A stretch of DNA of 64,000 nt. Source: Granulosicoccaceae bacterium (GTDB taxonomy: Bacteria > Pseudomonadota > Gammaproteobacteria > Granulosicoccales > Granulosicoccaceae). The stretch covers positions 1 through 64,000 of the forward strand of contig JAHDCO010000001.1 in the NCBI GenBank assembly GCA_020629835.1, in the 5' to 3' direction. The stretch's first letter is position 1. Every line of letters begins with the position of its first letter. The translations under genes were made by a program, and so were the position numbers. The notes under the pieces were generated by a model. That model was given only the letters and a program-made list of their open reading frames with translations. It was not told the DNA's origin and ran no database searches. Below are positions 7,843 to 16,526 of the stretch, piece after piece.

Positions 7843-10095
7843 ATGTCAAAGCGATTGGTATGGCTGAAACACTCTGCACACCGTGCTATGCGTGCTGCTG
7901 TCATGTTGGTGCTGTGTAGCGTTACGGTAATTCCGGCTGCATACGCGAACGAAACAGAGGCTCAAACAGCTTACGATCAGGCGCTTGGCAACATCAGCCG
8001 AGGTCAGTTTAAAGAAGCCTTGCAAGTGCTTCGTCAGCTACAAAAGCAATACCCCAGTTTCAGTAACATCTCCGGTGTAAAAACGCGTATCGCGATTTTG
8101 CACGAGTCCGATATAGCGGGTTCTGAGTTGTTGGGGTTCTTGCGAGCGTTAGACTCCCGTGATGCCGGTAATGCGGATCGAGCCTTAATTGAACTTAGAT
8201 TGTTAACCCAGCAGGTACCTAATTCACCGTTGGTGGATGATGCGTTGTATTTGATGGCGTACATTCAAGTTATGGAGCGATTTGATTACGAGGAAGCCCG
8301 TCGCTTACTCATCGAGTTGGTTCAAAAAGCCCCGGATACGGCATACCTGGACGCCGCCGATTATTTAAATGCAATCGCCCTCGAACAATCCGGTGACACC
8401 GCTCAAGCCATCCTGCAATTTGAAGCGTTGCGGGATCGGCATACCGGTGTAAGCCTGCCTTTTGGATACCGCGTAGCTCGCGGTAATGTGTTGTCACGTT
8501 ATTGGTTTGATCGGGCCAATCAACGTTTGCAGATACTGGCGGAACAAAAGGACAAAGCATCCAGCTTGGCGAAGCGAACAAGCATGGGTGATGAAGGCTT
8601 ACTGGTTAGCGTTTTGATCGGTGGGGTTGAAGCCGATCTGGTGTTGCAGGCAAGTGGTTTAACACGCGATACGCAGTGGCGCGACGGGCGGCTTCGCGAC
8701 CAGCTGCCTCCTTCCGTGGGTGTGTACTCTGGATATGTCGTGGGCGATGAAGACTCGTGGGCTCGCGTTGTGTTGTCCGGTGATGATATACACGGTTCGG
8801 TGCGCATGCAGGGTCAGGAGTATCGTCTTCATACCGAAGACCTAATCGGTACTCTTGATTACTACCAACCAAAACACCGCGCTGGCGAAGCGATAAAGAT
8901 GGGTGGTTCAAACCCTGACTTGCCGATGTTGCTGGATACACTACCAACGCCACCGATATCACCACGATCTCATAGAGGGTCGGTAGATAAGCGTGCGTCC
9001 AGCACGGACTTACGGGTGGTACCGCTCTCGATCGTCATAGACAGTCAGTACAACCGTTATTACAACGGTCAGGCACTTGCGTATGCGATTAATACCATCA
9101 ATGTTGCCGATGCTATTTATCGGCCATTGGGCTTAGCGTTAATGCTGGACGAAACCGTTGTCATCGATGCAGATAGCCAGTTTGATCCGCTGGACATAGG
9201 TCCAAATACGCTTGAAGCGATGCTGCGAAACTTTCGGGATTATCGTATGGACAAAGACACGTTGTTTTCAGACAGCGCATTGGTGTATCTGTTTACAGGT
9301 AACCCGAAAACGGATGTAACACTGGGTTTGGCCTGGATCGATACGGCCTGCCGATACGACGGGTTTGATGTGGGTGTAACGACGCCTTCAAGTTTTAGTG
9401 ATGTGTTATTCACGCACGAGTTAGGGCATTCACTGGGCGCAAGACACGATACTGAGACGGAATGCTCTGGTTCCACCGGCTTTTTGATGTCGCCTAGAAT
9501 CTCTGGCAATACCGCCACGTCCATGACATCGTGCAGCCAGACCAGCATAGCCAATTCGTTAAATCGAGCGTGTTTTTTGGATGCGTTAGATTTGAGTTTA
9601 AATCTGCAACAAGTGGGCGACTCGGTAGCGATCGATGTGAGGAACTTAGATTCCGTTCGAACTGTGTCTGCACAAGTGAATATTGAAGTGGACAGCACAG
9701 CACAGGTGGATTGGCCATCGTTGTGCGAAGTTACCGGCCCGGGTAGTGCCGCCTGCCAAATTCCCGCGTTGCAGCCGAATTCTGTGCATTCGCTTAACGT
9801 AGCATTTCGCGCTTCCGAACAACCTCGACTCAGTGCTCAGGTGAGTACCAATGAAACAGTAGACCCGACGCCATCAAATAATGTCGTTGCGCTCAACATG
9901 GATCCCATTTCCAATACGCCGGTGGTGGTGGCTAGCAACGATTTTCCAACGGGCACCGCTTCTACAAATGCAGCCTCGCAGTCCAGTAACGGATCGGTGG
10001 GCTGGGTATGGCTAGCGGGTCTGGCAGCGGCGCTACTGGCTTCAGCTGCTGATGGTTCTGGCCAGGGCAGGTTCGCCCTTAACGCTCGACGTTGA
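7843..10095 (+). CDS. Secreted TPR plus reprolysin-like (M12B) metalloprotease
   Basis: 750 residues. A signal peptide likely cut after AYA (residue 35) leads into a helical TPR-like region (about 38-245). Then comes a beta-rich stretch resembling a reprolysin prodomain (about 255-340, containing YSGYVVGDEDSWARVVLSGD). The catalytic domain (about 385-575) has the complete metzincin zinc motif HELGHSLGARHD with ligands His525, His529, His535, catalytic Glu526, and a downstream Met-turn FLMSP. The remainder is a Cys-containing beta domain (about 580-700). The last 35 residues give a Ser/Gly stretch, a hydrophobic helix and a short Arg-containing end, loosely like a GlyGly-CTERM sorting signal. 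Fusion of TPR repeats to a bacterial reprolysin is uncommon. The substrate is unknown. Its last 54 bases overlap the end of the convergent DUF1919 gene. Confidence 0.85.
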   Translation: MSKRLVWLKHSAHRAMRAAVMLVLCSVTVIPAAYANETEAQTAYDQALGNISRGQFKEALQVLRQLQKQYPSFSNISGVKTRIAILHESDIAGSELLGFLRALDSRDAGNADRALIELRLLTQQVPNSPLVDDALYLMAYIQVMERFDYEEARRLLIELVQKAPDTAYLDAADYLNAIALEQSGDTAQAILQFEALRDRHTGVSLPFGYRVARGNVLSRYWFDRANQRLQILAEQKDKASSLAKRTSMGDEGLLVSVLIGGVEADLVLQASGLTRDTQWRDGRLRDQLPPSVGVYSGYVVGDEDSWARVVLSGDDIHGSVRMQGQEYRLHTEDLIGTLDYYQPKHRAGEAIKMGGSNPDLPMLLDTLPTPPISPRSHRGSVDKRASSTDLRVVPLSIVIDSQYNRYYNGQALAYAINTINVADAIYRPLGLALMLDETVVIDADSQFDPLDIGPNTLEAMLRNFRDYRMDKDTLFSDSALVYLFTGNPKTDVTLGLAWIDTACRYDGFDVGVTTPSSFSDVLFTHELGHSLGARHDTETECSGSTGFLMSPRISGNTATSMTSCSQTSIANSLNRACFLDALDLSLNLQQVGDSVAIDVRNLDSVRTVSAQVNIEVDSTAQVDWPSLCEVTGPGSAACQIPALQPNSVHSLNVAFRASEQPRLSAQVSTNETVDPTPSNNVVALNMDPISNTPVVVASNDFPTGTASTNAASQSSNGSVGWVWLAGLAAALLASAADGSGQGRFALNARR

Positions 10096-10773
10096 TCGAG
10101 TGACCGAATCGTTTAACGAGCCTGCAAACGAATCACTTAACGCGCTGCTCGTTCTGGCGCCATCGATTAAACCGCGGTAGTTAACGTGGGTCAGGTGGTC
10201 GTACCTTGTGTAGGCATCGCCCACTTCACTTAAGCCCCGGTAAGCCGGTACCGGTACCGCGCAAGGTACCCACGGCAGAGGACGGGCCGTAAGCATCAAT
10301 TTGCGCCCCGGTAGTTCATTGAACTGCTGAATTAGCTCTGGCGTGCAAAGATCTCGGTCAGTGAACGTAAAGATTAGGTTATCGAAGTTCACCCGGGCTG
10401 CGCGACGATGCCATTTGTCAGCCGCATCCGCCTCGCTGCTGTAGTGCATGAAATGCACCTCAATATCGTCCAGTAGGCCGATGGGATAGCGCCCATGACC
10501 CTCATGCGTGGCTCGCCCCTGTTGGTACTTCGACGTTGCGATAAAGCCCATGGGCTGATTGAGGTAGTGCTCGAGCCGGCTAGCGAACTTCAGGTAGTCG
10601 GGGGCGAAAAAGAACAGATTTACCGTTGGAGACAGATGCGGCATGTCCAGAAAACGGTACGGCAGGGTGCCTGTGCAATTGCTGGCGATCAGGGAAAAAT
10701 CACGACTTTCTATGCCACGGATATGCCGCTGCACATTATATTTTCGCGCCTTTTGTAGAAGTAGATCGATCAT
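10042..10773 (-). CDS. DUF1919 family protein (exopolysaccharide-associated)
   Basis: The sequence fits the DUF1919 family, often annotated as putative exopolysaccharide biosynthesis protein: the opening SRDFSLIASNCTG, then LPYRFLDMPHLSPTVNLFFF, APDYLKFASRLEHYL, an acidic YPIGLLDDIEVHFMHY segment and NFDNLIFTFTDRD. These look like a nucleotide- or sugar-binding fold but no reaction is established. The ATG at 10773 gives 243 residues; a TTG at 10854 would add 27 residues with no family resemblance. It lies downstream of algW on the same strand and its 3' end overlaps that of the metalloprotease gene by 54 bases. The final 35 residues are Ser/Thr-rich and poorly conserved-looking. Confidence 0.7.
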   Translation of the reverse strand: MIDLLLQKARKYNVQRHIRGIESRDFSLIASNCTGTLPYRFLDMPHLSPTVNLFFFAPDYLKFASRLEHYLNQPMGFIATSKYQQGRATHEGHGRYPIGLLDDIEVHFMHYSSEADAADKWHRRAARVNFDNLIFTFTDRDLCTPELIQQFNELPGRKLMLTARPLPWVPCAVPVPAYRGLSEVGDAYTRYDHLTHVNYRGLIDGARTSSALSDSFAGSLNDSVTRSTSSVKGEPALARTISS

Positions 10774-10885
10774 CTCACTGCTAAGTATACGTCGTGGTAT
10801 AGATTCCGCCAAAAAGGTTTCCGTTTTGCGAACTGTTCCGTTGCTGTTAGGCAATCTAGTTCATCGCAGCTGGAAACGACCGGGT

Positions 10886-12097
10886 TTACCGCAGATCCAG
10901 CGCCGACAGTCGAGGCCGTTCTCCGAGTTCTACCTGCAAGGTAGCCATGGCACCGCCGCGGTTAATGGAAAGGGTTATCAGGCTGCCCGGCGGCTGACTG
11001 GACACTTTTAGCAGCAGCTCACGCGCATTCAGGATGGGCTCACCGTTGAGCGCTCCCACCACGTCGAAACGGCGCAAGCCGCCGATGTCGGCGGGGCTCA
11101 ACGGCAGCACGCCGGTTATCACAGCGCCGCTTTCGACCAATTCATTGACGGCAGGAAACATCGGCAATTCATCGGCATCGATGCCGAGCCAGCCTCGGAT
11201 AACCCGTCCGTGTTCAATGATTTGTGGCACCACACGCTCGAGTAGGCTGGCTGGAATCGCGAAACCAATCCCTTCGGCCCCACTGTCGCGCATGAACACG
11301 GAGGTATTGATGCCCACCAAATTGCCGTCGGGTGTGATCAACGCGCCACCGGAGTTACCAGGATTGATGGCGGCGTCAATTTGTACGAAGTTCTGCCAGG
11401 CGGTGCTGCCAGCGACCTGTCGGCGCGTAGCACTGACAATACCCTGTGTGACGGTTTGCCCGACGCCGAATGGGTTTCCGATGGCCAGCACAATGTCGCC
11501 AACGCGTAGCGTTAAATTGTCAGCTACAGGCGCTGCTGGCAGGCCGCCGGCCGGAATCCGAACTACCGCCAGGTCGGTTTCCGGGTCAGAGCCTATGACT
11601 TTTCCCTGATGCAGGCTGCCATCGCTTAAGACGACGTATATCTGATCTGCTGCTTCCACCAAATGGTTGTTGGTCACGATCAAGCCATCTGAGCCAATGA
11701 TCACGCCTGACCCCTGGCTGGTCGCACGACGTTCAGCCGGGGCGATGCGCGGGTTGATGCTGTCTTGAAGCAGATCGGTGATCGGTGCGCGATAAACCGT
11801 CTCGCTGGAATACAGGCTGACCACCGAAGGTGCCACCCGAGCAATGCCATCGTGGTACGAGAATCGGTTCCACTGCGGGTGTGTATTGGCTGATTGCTCG
11901 CTGCCGGCGGGCGGTTCTGGATTTAACGCATTAGACGCGTTGGCGACTTCATCTTCGTCTATTACTGTAGTCGGGTTACTGAATACCGTTGATGCGCTGA
12001 GTTTTTTGGCTTGGATTTGAGACCACACCGAATACCCAACGGCACCGCTGAGTGATCCAACCAGAACGCTAATGGCTAAAAATGTGGCTAGTTTCAA
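10886..12097 (-). CDS. algW: AlgW/DegS-type periplasmic serine protease
   Basis: Inner-membrane-anchored HtrA-family protease that makes the site-1 cut in the anti-sigma factor (RseA/MucA) and so starts the envelope stress response. 403 residues: a single N-terminal membrane anchor (about 4-25), a linker, a trypsin-like domain with catalytic triad His145 (VTNNHLVEAAD), Asp175 (DPETDLAVVRI) and Ser249 (NPGNSGGAL), and one C-terminal PDZ domain (about 300-395). One PDZ and an uncleaved anchor distinguish it from DegP/DegQ. The location next to nif3 and petABC matches algW of pseudomonads. The linker between anchor and protease (about 30-75) is longer than in E. coli DegS (355 aa). Confidence 0.93.
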   Translation of the reverse strand: MKLATFLAISVLVGSLSGAVGYSVWSQIQAKKLSASTVFSNPTTVIDEDEVANASNALNPEPPAGSEQSANTHPQWNRFSYHDGIARVAPSVVSLYSSETVYRAPITDLLQDSINPRIAPAERRATSQGSGVIIGSDGLIVTNNHLVEAADQIYVVLSDGSLHQGKVIGSDPETDLAVVRIPAGGLPAAPVADNLTLRVGDIVLAIGNPFGVGQTVTQGIVSATRRQVAGSTAWQNFVQIDAAINPGNSGGALITPDGNLVGINTSVFMRDSGAEGIGFAIPASLLERVVPQIIEHGRVIRGWLGIDADELPMFPAVNELVESGAVITGVLPLSPADIGGLRRFDVVGALNGEPILNARELLLKVSSQPPGSLITLSINRGGAMATLQVELGERPRLSALDLR

Positions 12098-12154
12098 TGG
12101 TCTAAATGGGCATAGTTGAGCGGCCGCAACCGACCGACAGAGCTTACAAACTCA

Positions 12155-12913
12155 ATGGAAAGTCTTACAAATCTGGTCGCCTATGGTAACCGAACCCTGG
12201 AGGTAGCTCGTTATAAGGATTACTGTCCTAACGGGCTGCAAGTAGCGGGTCGCGAGTCGGTGCACAAAGTTGTTTCTGGCGTGACGGCCAGCGCGAGCTT
12301 TCTAGATGCCGCTTTGCAGGCCGAGGCTGATGCCGTTCTAGTGCATCACGGTTATTTTTGGAAGGGAGAGGATCCGGCGTTGGTCGGTATGAAATACCAG
12401 CGATTGCAAAGGCTAATTAAGCACGATGTGGCCCTGCTGGCGTATCACTTGCCGCTCGATTGTCATGCAGAATTTGGCAATAACGCTCAATTGGCCAAGC
12501 GGTTTGGGTTGCAGGTTACAGCCACGCACACCGCAGGAGATGTCGAGGGGTTGTTATGGGAAGGTCAACTGGCCAGCCCTGTCAGCGCGGCGGAGTTTGT
12601 AGGCCATATCAACGCATCGCTTGGACGAACGTGTGTTGCGGTAGGGCGCCAAAGCCATGACATTCAGCGTGTTGCCTGGTGTTCGGGTGGTGGGCAGCGC
12701 TTTGTGAACGATGCGGCACGCTTGGACGTGGATGCGTATCTGAGTGGTGAAATCAGCGAGCAAACCACGCATGAAGCGCAGGAGCAAGATTTGCTTTACG
12801 TGGCCATGGGTCACCATGCGAGCGAACGCTACGGTGTTCGTGCTTACGGTGAGCACCTGGCCAGTGTGTTCGGCATAAAGCACGAGCACATTAACATTGA
12901 GAATCCGGCCTGA
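12155..12913 (+). CDS. Nif3-like dinuclear metal centre protein (DUF34/YbgI)
   Basis: Member of the widespread Nif3/YbgI family, which forms hexameric toroids with a dinuclear metal site; the biochemical role is unsettled, with GTP cyclohydrolase-like activity reported for some members. 252 residues from the ATG at 12155 (E. coli YbgI has 247). Metal-binding histidines are visible in AVLVHHGYFWKG, YHLPLDCHAEFGNN and the C-terminal MGHHASERYGV. A TTG at 12116 would add 13 unrelated residues and run up to the algW start. Divergent from algW, convergent with nothing; petABC follows in the same direction. Confidence 0.92.
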   Translation: MESLTNLVAYGNRTLEVARYKDYCPNGLQVAGRESVHKVVSGVTASASFLDAALQAEADAVLVHHGYFWKGEDPALVGMKYQRLQRLIKHDVALLAYHLPLDCHAEFGNNAQLAKRFGLQVTATHTAGDVEGLLWEGQLASPVSAAEFVGHINASLGRTCVAVGRQSHDIQRVAWCSGGGQRFVNDAARLDVDAYLSGEISEQTTHEAQEQDLLYVAMGHHASERYGVRAYGEHLASVFGIKHEHINIENPA

Positions 12914-12924
12914 TATCGGTTACG

Positions 12925-12950
12925 CCGGTTGAATACCGGGTCGTTTTTTG
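12925..12950 (+). terminator. Weak intrinsic terminator after the Nif3 gene
   Basis: CCGGT and ACCGG form a 5-bp stem with a 5-base loop, and a run of six T begins four bases after the stem. It lies 11 bases after the stop codon. The stem is short, so termination may be partial. Confidence 0.4.
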
Positions 12951-13103
12951 AAAGATTTTTAACGCAAACACTGGGTTTGTCGCTGCGTGAAAGGGTCTTT
13001 GGAACAAGGGTTTATGCGATTAAACCTATGTTCTGTGTGGTAATCTTGAGCGGTTAATCCTTTGTGTTTTCCGACGATCAAAAAGAGACTTTGGAGTCGT
13101 TGC

Positions 13104-13748
13104 ATGAGTTCGAAAAGTAAAACAGGCGAGCAGTCAGCAGTTGAGAGTTCATTCTCTCCAACACCCGCTGATCCAAAGCGTCGACGTCTGCTCGTCGCTG
13201 GGGCCTCTGTGGCCGGTGGCTTGGGAGGTGCAGCATTGCTTCTGCCCATGCTTGATTCAATGTCACCAAGCGCGCGTGCCAGAGCCGCAGGTGCACCGGT
13301 TGAAGCGGATGTAAGTAAGCTCGCTCCAGGGCAGATGATGACCGTTGAATGGCGCGGCAAACCGGTGTGGATTGTTAACCGTACCGAAGATGCGCTGGCG
13401 TCACTGCGATCAGATCTGGACAAACTTAGCGATCCAAATTCTGAACAAGATCAGCAGCCTGAGTACGCTGCCAACGATGTTCGCTCAATTAAACCGGAGC
13501 TTCTCGTTGTTGTCGGCATTTGCACACACCTAGGTTGTTCGCCAACGTACCGACCTGAAATAGCGCCACCAGATTTGGGTAGCGATTGGGCGGGTGGATT
13601 CTTCTGCCCTTGCCACGGGTCGAAATTCGATATGGCCGGTCGAGTGTACGCAGGCGTTCCAGCGCCTACAAACCTCGAAGTGCCACCGTACACTTTCATA
13701 ACGGACGACCTCATTAAGGTTGGCGAGGATTCTGGAGCAGCAGCATGA
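13104..13748 (+). CDS. petA: Ubiquinol-cytochrome c reductase Rieske iron-sulfur subunit
   Basis: Rieske subunit of the cytochrome bc1 complex, passing electrons from ubiquinol to cytochrome c1 on the periplasmic side. 214 residues from the ATG at 13104, which has GGAG seven bases upstream; a longer frame from 13062 lacks this. The twin-arginine-like PKRRRLLVAGASVAGGLGG leads into the single membrane anchor. The 2Fe-2S site is complete: CTHLGC (Cys140, His142, Cys145) and CPCHGS (Cys168, Cys170, His171). First gene of petABC; the 190-base spacer before it presumably holds the operon promoter, though no clear -35/-10 pair stands out. Confidence 0.97.
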   Translation: MSSKSKTGEQSAVESSFSPTPADPKRRRLLVAGASVAGGLGGAALLLPMLDSMSPSARARAAGAPVEADVSKLAPGQMMTVEWRGKPVWIVNRTEDALASLRSDLDKLSDPNSEQDQQPEYAANDVRSIKPELLVVVGICTHLGCSPTYRPEIAPPDLGSDWAGGFFCPCHGSKFDMAGRVYAGVPAPTNLEVPPYTFITDDLIKVGEDSGAAA

Positions 13749-14986
13749 GCATCGAGAACAAGGCAGACGGCGGCAAGGGCGTTGTCGGTTGGATAGATGA
13801 TCGATTTCCAATGACGAAGTTATTGGAAGAGCACATCACAAAATATTACGCCCCAAAGAACTTCAACATCTGGTACTACTTCGGCGCCTTGTCGATTCTG
13901 GTACTGATTATTCAAATCGTCACGGGCATTTTCCTGACGATGAATTACAAGCCCGATGGTGACTTAGCGTTTAAGTCGGTTGAATACATTATGCGCGACG
14001 TCAACTACGGCTGGTTGATTCGCTACATGCACTCCACTGGGGCATCGTTGTTCTTCGTTGTGGTTTATCTGCATATGTTCCGCGGACTGATGTACGGCTC
14101 TTATCAGAAGCCGCGGGAACTCATCTGGATATTTGGCATGTTGATTTACGTGGCCCTGATGGCTGAAGCCTTTATGGGTTACCTGTTGCCGTGGGGACAA
14201 ATGAGTTACTGGGGTGCCCAGGTAATCATCTCACTGTTCGGCGCCATCCCATTTGGTATCGGAGATGCACTGACGATTTGGCTGAAAGGCGACTACATCG
14301 TCTCTGACGCCACGCTGAACCGATTCTTCGCGCTGCACGTTATTGCTGTGCCACTGGCACTGCTGGGTTTAATCGTCGCGCATATCATTGCTCTGCACGA
14401 AGTGGGTTCTAACAACCCTGATGGCGTGGACATTAAGAAGCACAAAAACGCAGAAGGTATCCCGAAGGATGGAATCCCGTTTCACCCGTACTACACGGTG
14501 AAGGATTTGTTCGGTGCCACTATATTTTTAATCTTCTTTTTCGCCATCGTATTTTTTGCCCCCGAGATGGGCGGCTATTTCCTTGAGCACGCGAACTTTG
14601 TACCTGCGGACCCGTTGAAAACGCCAGAGCACATAGCACCGGTATGGTATTTCACACCGTTCTACGCCATTCTGCGGGCCGTACCCAGCAAGTTAGGCGG
14701 TGTGCTGTTGATGGGTGCAGCCATTGTTGTGCTGTTCTTCCTGCCCTGGATTGACCGAGGCAAGGTGCGCTCTGTGCGATATCGTTCAACGGCGTATAAA
14801 TGGTTGCTAGGTTCGTTTGTTGTGTCGTTTGTCGTGCTTGGCTACTACGGGCTGCAAGTGCCTACGCCAATTGGCACATTCATTTCGCGTCTGGGTACGG
14901 TGATTTACTTCGGCTTCTTTTTCGGTCTTTATTTCATAAGTAAGAACGAGAAAACGAAACCGGTACCGGAACGGGTGACTGCATGA
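13745..14986 (+). CDS. petB: Cytochrome b subunit of bc1 complex
   Basis: Membrane subunit with the two b hemes and the quinol oxidation and reduction sites. 413 residues with eight membrane helices. The heme-binding His pairs lie in the second and fourth helices (RYMHSTGAS, VYLHMFRG, FFALHVIAVPL, IVAHIIALHEVG), and the Qo-site motif appears as PVWYFTPFYAILR near residue 300 (the PEWY/PVWY loop with the variant Val). Overlaps petA by 4 bases and petC by 4 bases or ends shortly before it, depending on the petC start. Confidence 0.97.
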   Translation: MSIENKADGGKGVVGWIDDRFPMTKLLEEHITKYYAPKNFNIWYYFGALSILVLIIQIVTGIFLTMNYKPDGDLAFKSVEYIMRDVNYGWLIRYMHSTGASLFFVVVYLHMFRGLMYGSYQKPRELIWIFGMLIYVALMAEAFMGYLLPWGQMSYWGAQVIISLFGAIPFGIGDALTIWLKGDYIVSDATLNRFFALHVIAVPLALLGLIVAHIIALHEVGSNNPDGVDIKKHKNAEGIPKDGIPFHPYYTVKDLFGATIFLIFFFAIVFFAPEMGGYFLEHANFVPADPLKTPEHIAPVWYFTPFYAILRAVPSKLGGVLLMGAAIVVLFFLPWIDRGKVRSVRYRSTAYKWLLGSFVVSFVVLGYYGLQVPTPIGTFISRLGTVIYFGFFFGLYFISKNEKTKPVPERVTA

Positions 14987-15030
14987 TGGGCTTGAACACA
15001 GGCACAACGGACAAACCGAAGGGACAGCTA

Positions 15031-15807
15031 ATGCAACGTCGAAACGTCGCCCAGTGGGCTACTGGTGCGCTCTTGTCTTTGTCAGCATCAGTGGCATTAG
15101 CCGCTGGTGCCAGCGTACCCCTGGAGTCCCCGGCTATTGATACAGGCAATATCAAGTCGCTACAGCGCGGCGCGCAGGTGTTTGTCAATCACTGCATGGG
15201 TTGTCACACAGCGGACTACCATCGCTACAGCCGCATGGCGGCCGATCTGGATTTAACCGAAGAAGAAACGCTTGAGAATTTCATCTTCACGACGGATAAG
15301 TCTGGCGAACAAACTAAAGTCGGCTCGCTGATGGAGAGCGCAATGACTGAAGACTACGGTCGCCAGGCATTCGGTGTGGTACCTCCTAACTTAGCCTTGA
15401 CGGCGCGTTCGCGCGGTACAGACTGGATTTACACCTACATGAAGAGCTTCTACATTGACGAAGAGCGTGGTGGTGTAGGGGTTAACAACAAAGTTTATCC
15501 TGGTGCTGCGATGCCACATGTGCTTTGGGAATACCAGGGCTGGCAGAAGCCGATTTACGAAACAGAAACAAAAGACGGCGTTGAAACCGAAGTGTTCAAA
15601 GGCTTCGAGTTGATTTCGGAAGGCACCATGACGCCGGAAGAATACGACGACATGATTACTGACTTGACCAATTTCATGGCATATCTCGCCGATCCTATAA
15701 AACAGGAGCGCCTGCGCATTGGTTTTTGGGTTATGTTGTTCCTGCTAGGTATGGCTGTCCTGACTTGGTTCTTGAAGCAAGAGTACTGGAAAGACATCAA
15801 GAAATAG
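15031..15807 (+). CDS. petC: Cytochrome c1 subunit of bc1 complex
   Basis: Periplasmic heme c subunit that receives electrons from the Rieske protein. From the ATG at 15031 there are 258 residues: a clean signal peptide ending SVALA-AGAS, the heme-binding CMGCH (Cys55, Cys58, His59), the axial methionine region GAAMPHVLWEYQG and a C-terminal membrane anchor (about 230-252). This start has GAAGGGA 6-7 bases upstream. An ATG at 14983 overlapping the petB stop (ATGA) would add 16 residues ahead of the signal peptide and is an alternative. Confidence 0.95.
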   Translation: MQRRNVAQWATGALLSLSASVALAAGASVPLESPAIDTGNIKSLQRGAQVFVNHCMGCHTADYHRYSRMAADLDLTEEETLENFIFTTDKSGEQTKVGSLMESAMTEDYGRQAFGVVPPNLALTARSRGTDWIYTYMKSFYIDEERGGVGVNNKVYPGAAMPHVLWEYQGWQKPIYETETKDGVETEVFKGFELISEGTMTPEEYDDMITDLTNFMAYLADPIKQERLRIGFWVMLFLLGMAVLTWFLKQEYWKDIKK

Positions 15808-15851
15808 CACACGCGCGGTTTCGTACCGCCTTCTTGTAAAAGCTTTATAAC

Positions 15852-15883
15852 AAAGCCCGTTCGGCCACTGTCGGACGGGCTTT
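15852..15883 (+). terminator. Hairpin between petC and sspA
   Basis: AAAGCCCGT (15852-15860) and ACGGGCTTT (15875-15883) form a perfect 9-bp stem with a 14-base loop. The T tract is only the three T of the stem, and the sspA Shine-Dalgarno begins immediately after, so it may attenuate read-through from petABC rather than stop it fully. Confidence 0.55.
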
Positions 15884-15896
15884 GGAGTCTAAGGAA

Positions 15897-16526
15897 TTGA
15901 GTACATCAGCGAACCATCAGTCTGCCATGGTGCTGTTTTCCCACACCGACTGCATTCATTGTCACCGTGTCCGACTGGTGCTAGCGGAAAAAGACATCAC
16001 CGCCGAGATTGTTGAACCGATACCCGGTGATTTACCTGAAGAACTAACGCTCATTAATCCCACCGGCTCGCTTCCAACCTTAATCGATAGAGATCTTGGC
16101 CTGTATGACGCCAAAGTCATCAACGATTACCTGGATGAACGCTATCCGCATCCGCCCTTACTGCCTGTCGACCCAGTGTCACGCGGCCGGACTCGGCTGG
16201 CGATGCATCGTATTGAAGCTGATTGGTACTGCCTGGTGCCGGCTTTGTCAGGTAGCGATGTTGCGGCCAAGGAGCGTGCGGCGGGTCAGTTAGCCGAGTC
16301 GCTAACGGCATCGGCCAGTGTGTTTCAGGCGATGCCTTTCTTCCTGAGTGAAGAGTATTCCATCCTTGACGCAACTCTGGCGCCGCTGTTGTGGCGACTG
16401 CCCCAATATGGCATTGTTTTACCTGCCGGTGCGAAAGCGGTTGAAGACTATGCCCAGCGAATATTTAATCGCGAAGGATTTCAGGCTAGCCTGTCGGCTG
16501 CAGAGAGAGCTCTGAGGAACGCATGA
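15897..16526 (+). CDS. sspA: Stringent starvation protein A (GST-fold)
   Basis: RNA-polymerase-associated global regulator with a glutathione-S-transferase fold but no transferase activity. The TTG at 15897 was chosen: it has GGAG nine bases upstream and gives the N-terminus MSTSANHQSAMVLFS, which aligns position by position with E. coli SspA. It gives 209 residues (E. coli 212). The thioredoxin-like N-domain carries DCIHCHRVRLVLAEK; the helical C-domain follows from about residue 90. The PHPPLLP motif required in E. coli SspA appears here as YPHPPLLPVDP. Overlaps sspB by 4 bases, the usual arrangement. Confidence 0.95.
   Translation: MSTSANHQSAMVLFSHTDCIHCHRVRLVLAEKDITAEIVEPIPGDLPEELTLINPTGSLPTLIDRDLGLYDAKVINDYLDERYPHPPLLPVDPVSRGRTRLAMHRIEADWYCLVPALSGSDVAAKERAAGQLAESLTASASVFQAMPFFLSEEYSILDATLAPLLWRLPQYGIVLPAGAKAVEDYAQRIFNREGFQASLSAAERALRNA

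Noticed and set aside
10643-11011. 122-codon plus-strand open frame across the DUF1919/algW junction
   Set aside because: Antisense to both genes and without family resemblance; the minus-strand frames carry the recognisable motifs.
11034-11609. 191-codon open frame on the plus strand
   Set aside because: Antisense to the protease domain of algW; Pro/Ser/Thr-rich composition typical of a shadow of a GC-rich gene, with no recognisable motif.
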